A stretch of DNA of 60,659 nucleotides from an uncultured Lentisphaerota bacterium. Its GTDB lineage: Bacteria; Verrucomicrobiota; Kiritimatiellia; CAIQIC01. The notes below the pieces were generated by a model, which saw only the letters and a program-made list of their open reading frames with translations, had not been told where the DNA came from and ran no database searches. Shown here in pieces: positions 31,793-41,706 of the stretch. A program made the translations under genes and the position numbers. The DNA lies in assembly GCA_903889245.1 (NCBI GenBank), contig CAISWQ010000096.1, positions 1 to 60,659 of the forward strand, written 5' to 3'. Numbering within the stretch: the stretch's first letter is position 1; each line of letters opens with the position of its first letter.

Positions 31793-32836
31793 TTATTGGT
31801 TCTTCTTGTCGAACGCGGAGTCAAACGCGAGCTTGCTCGGCGCGAAGTCGAGCTTCTTGACGAACGCCGCCGCCTCCGTGGCGCCGTGGACGCGGTCCAT
31901 GCGGCCATCTTCCCACTCGACCGAGAGCGGGCCGCGGTAGCCCACATCGTTGAACGCGACGATGATCTCCTCGAAGTTGATGTCGCCGCGGCCGACGCTG
32001 CGGAAATCCCAGTAGCGGCGCGCGTCGCCGAAATCCACGTGGCCACCGAAGACGCCGACCGTGCCATCGCCGTGGCCCCACCACGCGTCCTTGACGTGCG
32101 AGTGGAAGATGCGGTCGCCGAACGTGCGGATGAACTTCACGTAGTCCACGCCCTGATAGCCCAGGTGCGACGGGTCATAGTTGAAGCCAAAGCGCTTGTG
32201 GCCCTTGACGGCCTCGATCGCGCGCGCGGCGCTGGCGATGTCGAACGCGATTTCCGTCGGATGCACTTCGAGGCCGAAGTTCACGTCCGCCTTGTCGAAC
32301 GCCTCGAGGATCGGGCCGAAGCGCTTGGCGAAGTCGGCATAGCCCTTCGCGAGGAATTCCTGGTTGGTCGGCGGGAACGCGTAGTTCGCGTGCCAGATGC
32401 TCGAGCCGGTGAAGCCGTTGACGACCGCCGGGAAGTCATCCTTGCCCTTGCGGCCGGGCTTGGCGTTGAAGAAATTCCGCGCCGCCTTCGCCGCGAGCGC
32501 CATGTTCTTGGCCGCGCGCTGCCGGACGCCCTCGGGCTCGCCATCGCCCCACATATCGGGCGAAAGGATGCACTTGTGGCGCTCATCAATGTTGTCGCAA
32601 ATCGCCTGGCCGACGAGGTGGTTGGAGATCGCGAAGCAGGTCAGCCCGTGGCTGTCGAGCAGGTCCCACAAGCCTTTGCAATACTTCGCGTCCTTCGCCG
32701 CCTTCTCGATGTCGAAGTGATCGCCCCAGCAGGCGAGCTCGACGCCATCGTAACCCATCTTCTTCACCAGCGGCGCGAGGTCCTTGATGGAAAGATCCGC
32801 CCACTGACCCGTGAACAACGTTACTGCACGACCCAT
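31793..32836 (-). CDS. Sugar phosphate isomerase/epimerase, xylose-isomerase-like TIM barrel
   Basis: 347 aa from ATG 32836, which follows GGAGGA. Metal-site residues appear in the family order: Glu in [13 protein letters not shown], Asp-His in [11 protein letters not shown], His in [11 protein letters not shown] and Glu in [12 protein letters not shown]. Pfam 01261 type; likely substrates are keto- or inosose-like sugars passed to or from the adjacent Gfo/Idh/MocA enzyme. No signal peptide at the chosen start; a longer frame upstream starts in unlikely sequence. Confidence 0.92.
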   Translation of the reverse strand: MGRAVTLFTGQWADLSIKDLAPLVKKMGYDGVELACWGDHFDIEKAAKDAKYCKGLWDLLDSHGLTCFAISNHLVGQAICDNIDERHKCILSPDMWGDGEPEGVRQRAAKNMALAAKAARNFFNAKPGRKGKDDFPAVVNGFTGSSIWHANYAFPPTNQEFLAKGYADFAKRFGPILEAFDKADVNFGLEVHPTEIAFDIASAARAIEAVKGHKRFGFNYDPSHLGYQGVDYVKFIRTFGDRIFHSHVKDAWWGHGDGTVGVFGGHVDFGDARRYWDFRSVGRGDINFEEIIVAFNDVGYRGPLSVEWEDGRMDRVHGATEAAAFVKKLDFAPSKLAFDSAFDKKNQ

Positions 32837-32955
32837 AATCTCATCCTCCGTCATTAGGTTTTTGGTTTTGACGAACGCGGGGCATATTGCCGTCCGGCCC
32901 GCATTTTGCAAGCCCGAACGTCGCTTTTTTTCCACGCCTGGGAGACGCCGCGCGG

Positions 32956-33468
32956 TCAGAGCGTACCGTGGACGGAGCAGGTGGGTTTGTCGTCCAGTTT
33001 GGCCGGCAGTTTATAGACACCGCCCTTCATGCAGGCCGGCTCTTTCTTGATATAGCCGGCCGGCCCGACGAGTTGCGCCAGGCTGGCGGGCACGGCATTC
33101 GCGTTGTCCAGGGCATATTGCTGCGTGGCGCCTTCGATCAGGCGCAGGTTGTTCTGGCAGGCGCTCTGCATGGACCTGTCGCGCGCGTTGACAAACGACG
33201 GGATGGCAATCGCGGCCAGCAGAGGGACGACGGTTATCAGCAGGCCGATGCCGATGTAACCGGTGATGAGGCCGGCCATGGCGACGCCTTCGCCAGCGAG
33301 CACGCCGGCGGATTTCCGGACGCGCGAGTAACCGATGTGGCCGCAGATCACGGCCGGAATGGCGAACAACCCGCCGATGCCGCAGAACCAGACGGTCAAC
33401 AAGCCGATGATGCCGAGCACGAGGCTGGTGATGGCGATGCCCGCGGTTTTCTTTTGCTGCTCTGTCAT
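32956..33468 (-). CDS. DUF4190 membrane protein fused to a pseudopilin-like C-terminus
   Basis: 170 aa from ATG 33468 after GGAGGA. Residues ~8-75 hold two hydrophobic helices with DUF4190 features (AIVSLVLG-like [34 protein letters not shown]). A third helix ([21 protein letters not shown]) is followed by [20 protein letters not shown], closely resembling type IV pseudopilin segments, and a Cys-containing tail ([15 protein letters not shown]). It seems to be a DUF4190 anchor joined to a pilin-type globular part, without a prepilin peptidase site. Function unknown. Confidence 0.78.
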   Translation of the reverse strand: MTEQQKKTAGIAITSLVLGIIGLLTVWFCGIGGLFAIPAVICGHIGYSRVRKSAGVLAGEGVAMAGLITGYIGIGLLITVVPLLAAIAIPSFVNARDRSMQSACQNNLRLIEGATQQYALDNANAVPASLAQLVGPAGYIKKEPACMKGGVYKLPAKLDDKPTCSVHGTL

Positions 33469-33629
33469 GGTGTCCTCCGGTGTTGATGGCAACCGCGGCG
33501 ATTCTAGCGCCACGCTGCCCAGCGGCAAGCCTGTTCAGAGTGCGTGGCGGGCCATCGCGGGAGAACGCATGAGGAAGGGAAGAACACCGCGGACAATCCG
33601 GCCAAGACCGGGCAGTGAGCTGCTTTCCG

Positions 33630-33662
33630 ATAAATCATCAAATCATAAATCGGAAATCATCC
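33630..33662. repeat. AAATCAT low-complexity repeat after secA
   Basis: Iterations of AAATCATAAATC-type sequence close to the secA stop. AT-rich, unlike the surroundings. No gene is seen in 33469-33690 (about 220 bp). Confidence 0.55.
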
Positions 33663-33690
33663 ATGGCCGCGAGGCCCCCCCGCCCCTCTC

Positions 33691-36600
33691 CTACGCGGCA
33701 TTGACGCCGTGGCACTTCTTGTACTTCTTGCCGGAGCCGCACGGGCAAGGGTCGTTGCGGCCGACCTTCGGGCCTTCGCGGACGACGGGTGTGCCCTTCT
33801 CGCGCAGCGCCGCCTGCATCGCGGCCTCGTTGCCGGCTTCCTCCGGCGTCGCCGCGGGGCCGGCCTGCGCCGCGGCCGGCTGCGCGCCGAGGCTGGCAAC
33901 CTCCTCGTGGACATACATCATCTGCCGCACGAAGCTTTGGAACGCCTCGGCGCTGGTCGCGGCGCGGAACATGTGGTGCGCGATCTCGCCCTTGATGCGG
34001 TCCATCAGGTCGGAAAACATCGCGTAGGCTTCGTGCTTGTACTCGACGAGCGGGTCGCGCTGGCCGTAGGCGCGCAGGCCCACGCCCTGCCGCAGCGTGT
34101 CCATGTTGCGCAGATACTCCTGCCACTGCTGGTCAATCGCCTGCAGGATGATGTAGCGCTCCATGTGGTGCAACGACTCGGGATTCTCCAGCCGCACCTT
34201 GACCTCGTAGGCGCGCTTGACGCGCTCGATCACAACGTTGGCGAGCGCCTTGGCCTCGGCCTCCGGCTCGCCCTTCGGCTGCGGCGCGGGCAGATGCTCC
34301 GCCTTGAGCCCGATCGGGAAATTCAGGTTGGCCCACGCGACGAAATGCTGCAGCGCTTCCTCGGGCTGGCCGTCCTTTTCCGTGCGCGCCTCGACGACGC
34401 GCTCGGCCTCGCGCGTGGCGACGTCGGCGACCACGTCGTAGAGCTGCGGCCGCGGGTCGGTGGAACCGACGACGTCGCTGCGGAAGCTGTACACGATCTC
34501 GCGCTGCTTGTTCATCACGTCGTCGTAGTCGAGCGTGCGCTTGCGGATGGCGAAGTTGTGCTGCTCGACGCGGCGCTGCGCGCTCTCGATGGACTTGTTC
34601 AGCCACGGGTGCTCGAGCACCTCGCCCTCCTCGATGCCGAGCCGCTCCATGATGCGGCCGATGCGGTCGGAGCCGAACAAGCGCATGAGGTTGTCTTCGA
34701 GCGAAACATAGAAACGGCTCGACCCCGGATCGCCCTGGCGTGCGCAGCGGCCGCGTAACTGGCGGTCAATGCGCCGCGCCTCGTGGCGCTCGGAGCCGAT
34801 CACATAGAGGCCGGCGGGCTTTTCCTGCAGCGCCTTGCGCAGCGACTGGCCGTCGGGCAGCTTGTCCTCGAGGCGGAAGCTGGTCGAGGTGATCGTCTCG
34901 CGCGGGACCCAGACGACGCCGGGGCCGAGCTTGATGTCGGTGCCGCGGCCAGCCATGTTCGTGGCGATGGTGATCGCGCCGGGCTGACCGGCGTTGGCGA
35001 CGATCTCGGCCTCGCGCTGGTGGTTCTTCGCGTTGAGCACGTTGTGCGGGATGTTCTTCCGGCGCAACATGCGGCTGATGACTTCGCTCGTGTCCACCGA
35101 CGCCGTGCCGACGAGCACCGGCTGCTGGCGCGCATAGCACTGCGCCACTTCCTCGATGATCGCGTTGAACTTCTCGCGCTGCGTTTTATAGACGAGGTCG
35201 TGCTGATCCACGCGGCGCACCGGCCGGTTGGTCGGGATGACGACGACATCGAGCTTGTAGATCTGGTGGAACTCGTCGGCCTCGGTCTCCGCGGTGCCGG
35301 TCATGCCCGCGAGCTTTTCGTACATGCGGAAATAGTTCTGGATCGTGATGGTCGCCAGCGTCTGCGTCTCGCGCTCGATCGTGACGCCTTCCTTGGCCTC
35401 AACCGCCTGGTGTAGGCCGTCGCTCCACCGCCGCCCCGGCATCAGGCGGCCGGTGAACTCGTCCACGATGATGACCTGGTTTTCCTGCACCACATATTCG
35501 ACATCACGCTCATAGACCGAATAGGCGCGGATGAGCTGGTCCACCGCGTGGATGCGCTCGCTCTTGTCGGCGAACTCGTCCTGCAGCTTCTGGCGCTGCT
35601 CGATCTTCTGCTCCTCGGGGATCGCGTGATCGCCATCGAGCAGCGAGAGCTGGGTCGCGAGGTCCGGCAGCACGTAGGCGTTCGGATCGCTCGGACTCAT
35701 CGCCTCGCAGCCCTTCTCGGTCAGGCTCGCGTCGTTGCCCTTCTCGTCAATCGTGAAGTAAAGCTCCTCGCGCAGCTCGCGGGCCTCCTCCTTGTGCATG
35801 TCGGTCAGCATCTGCGCCTCGACCTTCTCCACGAGGCGGCGGACGCTGGGCTCCTCCATCAGGTGCATGAGCTGCTTGTTCTTCGGCATGCCCTGCCGCA
35901 CCTGGTAGAGCAGGCGCATCGCGGCGGCGTCATCCTGCTTGTCAATCGCGGCCTTGGCCTCGGTGACCAGCTTGTTGCAGACGTCGCGCTGGCGGCGGAT
36001 GAGCCGCTCGACCGCGGGCTTGAGCTCCGCGTACTGCGTCGTCGAGTAGGGCGCCGGCCCGGAGATGATCAGCGGCGTGCGCGCCTCGTCAATCAGGATC
36101 GAGTCCACCTCGTCCACGATTGCAAAATAATAATTCCTCTGCACCTGCTCCTCGGGCCGCATCGCCATGCCCTTGTCGCGCAGATAGTCGAAGCCGAACT
36201 CGCTGTTCGTGCCGTAGGTGATGTCGCACGCGTACTGCGTCCGGCGCTCCTCCGGGCTCATCTGGTTCTGGATGCAGCCGACCGTCAGGCCCAGATAGCG
36301 ATAGACCGCGCCCATCCACTCCGAGTCGCGGCGCGCGAGATAGTCGTTGACCGTGACCACGTTGACGTTCTTGCCGGTGAGCGCGTTGAGATAGACCGGC
36401 GCCGTCGCGACCAGCGTCTTGCCCTCGCCGGTGGCCATTTCCGCGATCTTGCCCTGGTGCAGCGTGATGCCGCCGATGAGCTGCACATCGAACGGCACCA
36501 TCTCCCACAGGATCGGGTGGCCACAGACGGGAATCGTCTGGCCGCACAGCCGGCGGCAGGCATTCTTCACGGCGGCGAAGGCCTCGCACATGAGGCCATC

Positions 36601-36777
36601 GAGCGTCTCGCCCTTGGCCAGCCGCTCCTTGAACTCGGCCGTCTTCGCCTTGAGCGCGTCCTCGGAAAGCTGCTGGTACTCGACCTCCAGCGCGTTGATG
36701 CGGTCCACGACCGGGCGCAACTTCTTGATGTCGCGTTCGTTCTTCGTGCCGATGATCTTTTTAAGCAGCCACTGCAT
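33691..36777 (-). CDS. secA: Preprotein translocase ATPase SecA
   Basis: About 1028 aa from ATG 36777 ([16 protein letters not shown] upstream). It drives export through SecYEG. Walker A is in [11 protein letters not shown], Walker B/DEAD in [13 protein letters not shown], with [25 protein letters not shown] and [16 protein letters not shown]. The C-terminal zinc site is [19 protein letters not shown]. It is longer than E. coli SecA (901) because of an insertion in the PPXD/central region ([20 protein letters not shown] ... EKGCEAM) common in several phyla. Divergent from the MgtE-like gene. Confidence 0.98.
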   Translation of the reverse strand: MQWLLKKIIGTKNERDIKKLRPVVDRINALEVEYQQLSEDALKAKTAEFKERLAKGETLDGLMCEAFAAVKNACRRLCGQTIPVCGHPILWEMVPFDVQLIGGITLHQGKIAEMATGEGKTLVATAPVYLNALTGKNVNVVTVNDYLARRDSEWMGAVYRYLGLTVGCIQNQMSPEERRTQYACDITYGTNSEFGFDYLRDKGMAMRPEEQVQRNYYFAIVDEVDSILIDEARTPLIISGPAPYSTTQYAELKPAVERLIRRQRDVCNKLVTEAKAAIDKQDDAAAMRLLYQVRQGMPKNKQLMHLMEEPSVRRLVEKVEAQMLTDMHKEEARELREELYFTIDEKGNDASLTEKGCEAMSPSDPNAYVLPDLATQLSLLDGDHAIPEEQKIEQRQKLQDEFADKSERIHAVDQLIRAYSVYERDVEYVVQENQVIIVDEFTGRLMPGRRWSDGLHQAVEAKEGVTIERETQTLATITIQNYFRMYEKLAGMTGTAETEADEFHQIYKLDVVVIPTNRPVRRVDQHDLVYKTQREKFNAIIEEVAQCYARQQPVLVGTASVDTSEVISRMLRRKNIPHNVLNAKNHQREAEIVANAGQPGAITIATNMAGRGTDIKLGPGVVWVPRETITSTSFRLEDKLPDGQSLRKALQEKPAGLYVIGSERHEARRIDRQLRGRCARQGDPGSSRFYVSLEDNLMRLFGSDRIGRIMERLGIEEGEVLEHPWLNKSIESAQRRVEQHNFAIRKRTLDYDDVMNKQREIVYSFRSDVVGSTDPRPQLYDVVADVATREAERVVEARTEKDGQPEEALQHFVAWANLNFPIGLKAEHLPAPQPKGEPEAEAKALANVVIERVKRAYEVKVRLENPESLHHMERYIILQAIDQQWQEYLRNMDTLRQGVGLRAYGQRDPLVEYKHEAYAMFSDLMDRIKGEIAHHMFRAATSAEAFQSFVRQMMYVHEEVASLGAQPAAAQAGPAATPEEAGNEAAMQAALREKGTPVVREGPKVGRNDPCPCGSGKKYKKCHGVNAA

Positions 36778-36840
36778 GGGAAAATCCTTCGTCTGCGCCG
36801 GGCGGCGGGAAACATCCTGCACCGTCAAGCGGGCGGCGCA

Positions 36841-37935
36841 GTGAACCAGAAATCGCCCCCCGATTCAACCCCGATTCCGGGTCGCATTTCCACCCTTGAC
36901 GGCGCGGCCCGGCTCGCGCATCTGTTGTCCATCGCCATGCCGAGGGCCACGTCCATAGACAATCTCGATGAGCCGGTGCTGCGCCATATGCAGCCGGTCG
37001 CCTTCGCGCTGGGCGCGCACCAGACGGTGGGCGAGGCGCTCGCCGGCATCCGCGCCCAGGCGGGGGGCGGCGGCAGCTCACTCTATTTCTACGTGGTGGA
37101 CGACCAGCAGCGGCTCGCCGGCGTCCTGCAGGTGCGCAAGCTGCTGACCGCGCCGCTGGAGGCGCGACTGGACTCCATCATGACCCGGCAGGTGGTCGCC
37201 ATCCCGGAGAGCTTCACCGTGCTGGAGGCGTGCGAGCTGTTCGCCTTCCATAAATTCCTCGCGTTCCCGGTGGTGGACGCGCAGCGGAACATCCTCGGCG
37301 TCGTGGATGTCTCGCTCTTCACCGAGGAACTGTTCGACCTGCAGGAGCGCGACCAGATGCACAGCCTGTTCGAGACGCTCGGCGTGCGCCTGGCCGAGCT
37401 GCGCGACCGCTCGCCGTGGGCCACCTTCCGCCTGCGCTTCCCGTGGCTGCTGGGGACGATTGCCAGCGGCATGGTCTGCGCCGTCCTCGTCGGCGTGTTC
37501 GAGGTCACGCTCGCCAAGAGCCTGATGCTCGCCTTCTTCCTGACGCTGGTACTCGGCCTCGGCGAGAGCGTCGCGATGCAGACGATGGCGCTGGCGACGC
37601 ACCGGCTGCATCATCAAGCCGCGCAGAAGAGCTGGTATGTGCAAACCCTGCCCCGCGAACTGTTGCGGACGCTGCTGCTGGCGCTCGCCTGCGCGGGGGT
37701 GGTGGGCCTGCTCGCGTTCGTCTGGCGGCGCGAGGCGTTGCCCGCGCTCGTGATCGCCGGCGGCATCTTTGGCGCGCTGCTCTTCGCCTGCTTCGCCGGT
37801 GTCAGCGTCCCCGCGCTACTGCACCGCCTGCGCCTCGACTTGCGCGTCGCCTCCGGCCCGCTCACGCTCGCGCTGACCGATATCGGCACGATCACCATCT
37901 ACTTCGCGCTCGCCGCCGCCCTGCTCGGCCGCTGA
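36841..37935 (+). CDS. CBS-domain / MgtE-type divalent cation transporter, lacking the N domain
   Basis: 364 aa from GTG 36841; ATG 36937 is an alternative. Residues ~45-165 form a CBS pair ([53 protein letters not shown]). Residues ~195-364 are five MgtE-type helices: [40 protein letters not shown], and a final [18 protein letters not shown]. Classical MgtE has an extra ~130-aa helical N domain that senses Mg2+; it is absent here. Probable Mg2+/Co2+ channel of the inner membrane, with gating left to the CBS pair. Divergent from secA with only 63 bp between. Confidence 0.85.
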   Translation: MNQKSPPDSTPIPGRISTLDGAARLAHLLSIAMPRATSIDNLDEPVLRHMQPVAFALGAHQTVGEALAGIRAQAGGGGSSLYFYVVDDQQRLAGVLQVRKLLTAPLEARLDSIMTRQVVAIPESFTVLEACELFAFHKFLAFPVVDAQRNILGVVDVSLFTEELFDLQERDQMHSLFETLGVRLAELRDRSPWATFRLRFPWLLGTIASGMVCAVLVGVFEVTLAKSLMLAFFLTLVLGLGESVAMQTMALATHRLHHQAAQKSWYVQTLPRELLRTLLLALACAGVVGLLAFVWRREALPALVIAGGIFGALLFACFAGVSVPALLHRLRLDLRVASGPLTLALTDIGTITIYFALAAALLGR

Positions 37936-37967
37936 CCTCACCCCTCCCAAAAAGTCACAACGCATTG

Positions 37968-38018
37968 TTTTCCGAGCCTTGGAAAATTCTGCGCCAGAAT
38001 TTCCAAGCCTTGGAAAAT
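37968..38018. repeat. Phased palindrome, 2 copies
   Basis: CC at 37972 and 38003, 31 bp apart, between convergent MgtE-like and GH2 genes. The last copy overlaps the first base of the GH2 stop codon. Confidence 0.9.
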
Positions 38019-41005
38019 TATTCGTGGCTATGCAGGACGAGGGTCGCGGGGCGGAGGCCCTCGGCGGTGGCGGTGAGCTTGAGCTCGCCGGTCGCGCCGG
38101 GCCGGGCGCGCACCACCGCGAGGCAGAGGCCATTGAACGCCTTGCGCTGCTGCGCGATGAACGGCTCGTGGCTGGCGGCGTCGCCGTTGCCGACCGCAAT
38201 GATCTCGCCGGGGCCGCTGATGGAAAATTTCACCAAGTTGTGCGTACGCGGGACGAGCAGGCCGTTCTTGTCGGCGACCGTGACGGTGACGAACGCGAGG
38301 TCGCGGCCGTCGCCGCGAATCTCGGCGCGATCCACCGCGAGCGTGAGCTGCTCCGCCGCGCCGGTGGTCTTCATCACATCGCGCGCCCACTCCTTGCCGT
38401 TCTTATAGGCGATGACCTTCAACTCACCGGGTTGATACACCACGTCGTCCCAGCGCAGGCGATAGTCGAACGGGCCGCGGGCTTTTTTGCCGAGCGATTT
38501 GCCATTGAGGAACAGTTCCGCGTCGTCGCCGCTGGTGTACACATGCACCGGCGTGACCTGTCCGGCGCGCTCCGGCCAGTTCCAGTGCGGGAGAATGTGG
38601 GCCATCGGCAGGTCGGGCCGCCAGCGCGCCTGATAGCTGTAAAAGCGGTCCTTCTTGAAGCCGCAGAGGTCCACGATGCCGAAGTAGCTGCTGGCGCTGG
38701 GCACCTTGAGCTTGCCGAGCGCGGCCAGCTCCTGCTGCATCGCGGCGCGCTGCGCGGGGTCAGAGAAGTTGAGCAGGTTGCTCACGTCGCTGTTGTAGGG
38801 CGTCGGCTCACCGAGGTAGTCGAAGCCGGTCCAGACGAACTCGCCGGCGAACGCGGGATGGCGGTCGAGCGCCTCGAAGGTCTCGTCGGGCGTCTGCGCC
38901 CAGCCGGGCACGTCCACGTCGTAGGACGAGACCTGGAAGTTCACGCGCGCGGGCGAGCCCTTCTGCACCGGGAAGAAATATTCGCCGCGCGAGCTGATGC
39001 ACGACGAGGACTCGCTGGAATGGAACGGCTTCTTCTCGTTGCCCGGGTGCGCCAGCAACTGGCCGTAGTTGCCGGTGTGATAGTTCAGGCCGAAGACGTC
39101 CACCGCGTTTTGAAAGCCGTTGCGGCCCGCGCCTGCGTTGTTGCAGCCGGCGGTCACCGGCCGCGTCGGGTCCTCGCGGCGGATGATGTCGGCCAGCGGC
39201 TGGGCGAGCTGCGGGCCGCTCTGCTCGCGGATTTCGTTGCCGATGCTCCACATGATCACGCTCGGATGGTTGCGCTCGCGGCGGACCATCGCCTGCAAAT
39301 CCTTCTCGTGCCAGGCATCGAAGAGCCGCGCATAGTCGTTGGCCGTCTTGCCGCCGCGCCAGCAGTCGAACGCCTCGCACTGGACGAGCAGGCCCATGCG
39401 GTCGGCCAGCTCGCAGAATTCCGGCGCCGGTGGGTTGTGCGAGGTGCGCAGCGCGTTGCAGCCCATCTCCTTCAGGATCTCGAACTGCCGCTCCAGCGCG
39501 CGCGTGTTGAACGCCGCGCCGAGCGGGCCGAGATCGTGGTGGTTGCACGTGCCGTTGAGTTGCACGCGCTTCCCGTTCAGCTTGAAGCCCTCGCGCGCCG
39601 TGAACTCGATCGTGCGGAAGCCGAACGGCTGGTCATAGACATCCACGACTTTGCCACCGACGCTGATCGTCGTGCGTAACACGTACATGTTCGGGGATTC
39701 AAGATCCCATGGTTTGATACCCCGCCCGGATTGCTCGAACCGATTCTTCGTAATAAACGAACTTCCCGGCTGAACTTTGAGGTCTTTCCCCACGCCCGCA
39801 GTGGAAGGGCGCGACAGGTCAAGCGTGCCATCAGGTTTCATCTCGAAGAGCGAAGCCTGATAGTCGAAGACACATTCCTTGTCGCTTTGATTATCTATGA
39901 TCAGCGAGACATCGGCGCCGCATTTTTCCTTGGTTGCCACCGTCGGCGCGACAAACACGCCCCAGTGCGCGACGTGGAGCGGCGCGGTCTTCACGAGCCA
40001 GACGTTGCGATAGAGCCCCGCGCCCGGATACCAGCGCGAACCCCAGTGCACGGTGTCGAGCCGCACGGCGATCACGTTCTCGCCGCCGAATTTTATTTTG
40101 TCCGTCAACTCGACACGGAACGGCTGATAGCCATAGGGCCAACCGCCGACCGGCTCGCCGTTGAGCCACACCTGCGCGTTGGCCATCGCACCATCGAAGT
40201 CCACGAAGAGGCGCTTCCCCTGATCGCTGGCGGGTACGGTGAAATATTTGCGATACCAACCGATGCCTTTCCAAGGCAACTTGCCGGTGTTGTTGTCGAG
40301 GTCGTCGCGGAACGGCCCCTCGACGCCCCAGTCGTGCGGCACATCGAGCTGACGCCACGCGGTATCGTCGAATGCCGCCGCGCCCGGCGTTGCGCCGCCG
40401 GCGATGCGCTGGTTCTTGATCTCCTTTCCGTCGCCATCGAAAAGCTGCACCTCGCGAATACTCGCCCACTTGGCCCTCGGCAGCGACGTCGTGCTGATAC
40501 GCACCATGCGCGCCGCGCCCGGCAGCGGCGCCCATGTTTTCCCGTCGCTGCTGCGCTCAATGGCAAAACCATATTTCAGTTCGGGATATTCCCACTGCAC
40601 CGCAGCGCGGCTGATCGTCTGCGCGCGGCCGAGGTCGAGCTGCAGCCATTGCTTTTCGTTCTTGTTATCGGCGCACCAGCGCGTGTTCGGGTCGCCATCC
40701 ATCGCCTGCGCGGCGGGATTGCCGCGCTCGATTTCCTGGCTCGAGGCCGTCGCCGTGATCGTCCAGCCCGCCGCGCCCGGTTCCGGCTTGAACGAACTGC
40801 CATCGGGCATCGGCCCGAACCGCTCGAAGCGCCAGCCGGTGTTGAACGACTCGCGCGAACGCCCTTCGCCGGCGGATGCCACCCCAACCATCACAACTGC
40901 GCCGAGGAGCGCCAGGCGTCCGGGCCAGCCGCGGCCACGACGGAGCGCGGCACTCCAGGCTGGCGATGAACGCACACGGTGGCGGGAGGCAGCACTGCTT
41001 TTCAT
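38018..41005 (-). CDS. GH2 beta-galactosidase-like enzyme with embedded F5/8-type (discoidin) domain
   Basis: 995 aa, exported. The N-terminus is Arg-rich then hydrophobic (RLALLGAVVMVGVASAGE). Residues ~75-205 form a discoidin-like domain (TATASSQEIERGNPAAQAMDGDPNTRWCADN, IREVQLFDGDG), placed inside the sugar-binding domain, which resumes with RQLDVPHDWGVEGPF. The TIM barrel carries the acid/base Glu in MWSIGNEIREQ and the nucleophile Glu in FHSSESSS. C-terminal Ig-like repeats (VTVADKNGLLVPRTHNLVKFSI) match the bacterial GH2 DUF4982/Ig layout. Beta-galactosidase is likely, other beta-glycosides possible. Codons 17-25 derive from the dispersed 26-bp hairpin arm. AAAGGCG precedes ATG 41005. 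Confidence 0.92.
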   Translation of the reverse strand: MKSSAASRHRVRSSPAWSAALRRGRGWPGRLALLGAVVMVGVASAGEGRSRESFNTGWRFERFGPMPDGSSFKPEPGAAGWTITATASSQEIERGNPAAQAMDGDPNTRWCADNKNEKQWLQLDLGRAQTISRAAVQWEYPELKYGFAIERSSDGKTWAPLPGAARMVRISTTSLPRAKWASIREVQLFDGDGKEIKNQRIAGGATPGAAAFDDTAWRQLDVPHDWGVEGPFRDDLDNNTGKLPWKGIGWYRKYFTVPASDQGKRLFVDFDGAMANAQVWLNGEPVGGWPYGYQPFRVELTDKIKFGGENVIAVRLDTVHWGSRWYPGAGLYRNVWLVKTAPLHVAHWGVFVAPTVATKEKCGADVSLIIDNQSDKECVFDYQASLFEMKPDGTLDLSRPSTAGVGKDLKVQPGSSFITKNRFEQSGRGIKPWDLESPNMYVLRTTISVGGKVVDVYDQPFGFRTIEFTAREGFKLNGKRVQLNGTCNHHDLGPLGAAFNTRALERQFEILKEMGCNALRTSHNPPAPEFCELADRMGLLVQCEAFDCWRGGKTANDYARLFDAWHEKDLQAMVRRERNHPSVIMWSIGNEIREQSGPQLAQPLADIIRREDPTRPVTAGCNNAGAGRNGFQNAVDVFGLNYHTGNYGQLLAHPGNEKKPFHSSESSSCISSRGEYFFPVQKGSPARVNFQVSSYDVDVPGWAQTPDETFEALDRHPAFAGEFVWTGFDYLGEPTPYNSDVSNLLNFSDPAQRAAMQQELAALGKLKVPSASSYFGIVDLCGFKKDRFYSYQARWRPDLPMAHILPHWNWPERAGQVTPVHVYTSGDDAELFLNGKSLGKKARGPFDYRLRWDDVVYQPGELKVIAYKNGKEWARDVMKTTGAAEQLTLAVDRAEIRGDGRDLAFVTVTVADKNGLLVPRTHNLVKFSISGPGEIIAVGNGDAASHEPFIAQQRKAFNGLCLAVVRARPGATGELKLTATAEGLRPATLVLHSHE
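40932..40957. repeat. Third copy of the 26-bp hairpin arm, within GH2 coding sequence
   Basis: Matches the left arm at 15679-15704 at 24 of 26 positions. Here a single arm is translated as part of the Arg-rich n-region of the GH2 signal peptide. Confidence 0.8.
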
Positions 41006-41036
41006 GTTTTCGCCTTTCGTTGAACCGGCCTAAACC

Positions 41037-41705
41037 TCACTCCGGCTTGGTGAAGATGAAGCGCGCATAACCGTAGGCGAGCAGCTCGCTCATGACGGTG
41101 CGGACACCGGGGCTGGAACGCCACCAGTGTTCTTCATCGAAGTCGCGGCACGGAAACGCGATGACGCCGATGACCGCATTGGTGCCGAAGGCGCGCTCGA
41201 ACAGCAGCCGGCTGCGGCGCGCGTGCGCGCCGAGGGTGACCAGGTTGAGCCGGGCGGGCAGCTTGCCTTGCGCCGCCAGGAATTTTTTCAGTGTCAGCGC
41301 CGAGGTATAGGTGCGGTCCTGTGGTACGAACGGCGCGGGCACGGCCTGGAAACAGTTGGTGTCCACGCCCATCTTCGCCAGCGTCGCCGCGCCGAGCTCG
41401 GCCGCCGTCTTGTATTCCATCAGCGGCACGCCCTTGTCGAGCGGATTGCCGGTGATCAGGATTTTTTCATAGCGCTGCCGCGCGAACTCGTTCGTCACCG
41501 CGTCAAAGACATAGTCCGGCGCCCAGCCCTCGACGATCAGGAACCCGCCGGGCAGCGACTCGTGCGCCGCCAGGAACGGATAGATACCGCGCCCCAGCCC
41601 GAACAGCGCGAGCGCCGCCAGCGCCAGCCCGACCAGCCGCCCGCGCCAGGTCAGGCACAGACTCTCCCGCCGTTGCACCAAACCAAGACGGATCTGCTTG
41701 TCCAC
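41037..41705 (-). CDS. YdcF/ElyC/SanA-family (DUF218) protein
   Basis: 222 aa. One N-terminal membrane helix (RLVGLALAALALFGLGRGIYPFLA) and a DUF218 domain outside it: FLIVEGWAPDYVFDAV, KILITGNPLDKG, SALTLKKFLAAQG and NLVTLGAHARRSRLLFERAFG. Family members act in envelope integrity or polysaccharide processing, mechanism unclear. Last gene of the five-gene polysaccharide operon, 1 bp after the GT2 gene. Confidence 0.87.
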   Translation of the reverse strand: MDKQIRLGLVQRRESLCLTWRGRLVGLALAALALFGLGRGIYPFLAAHESLPGGFLIVEGWAPDYVFDAVTNEFARQRYEKILITGNPLDKGVPLMEYKTAAELGAATLAKMGVDTNCFQAVPAPFVPQDRTYTSALTLKKFLAAQGKLPARLNLVTLGAHARRSRLLFERAFGTNAVIGVIAFPCRDFDEEHWWRSSPGVRTVMSELLAYGYARFIFTKPE

Positions 41706-41706
41706 G

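Noticed and set aside
35548-36840. Long N-terminal extension of the MgtE-like protein
   Set aside because: This stretch is antisense to secA and the product is Arg/His/Asp-rich; the true start is at or after 36841.
36777-36841. Clear secA promoter from TTGACG near 36827
   Set aside because: No acceptable -10 element at 16-18 bp.
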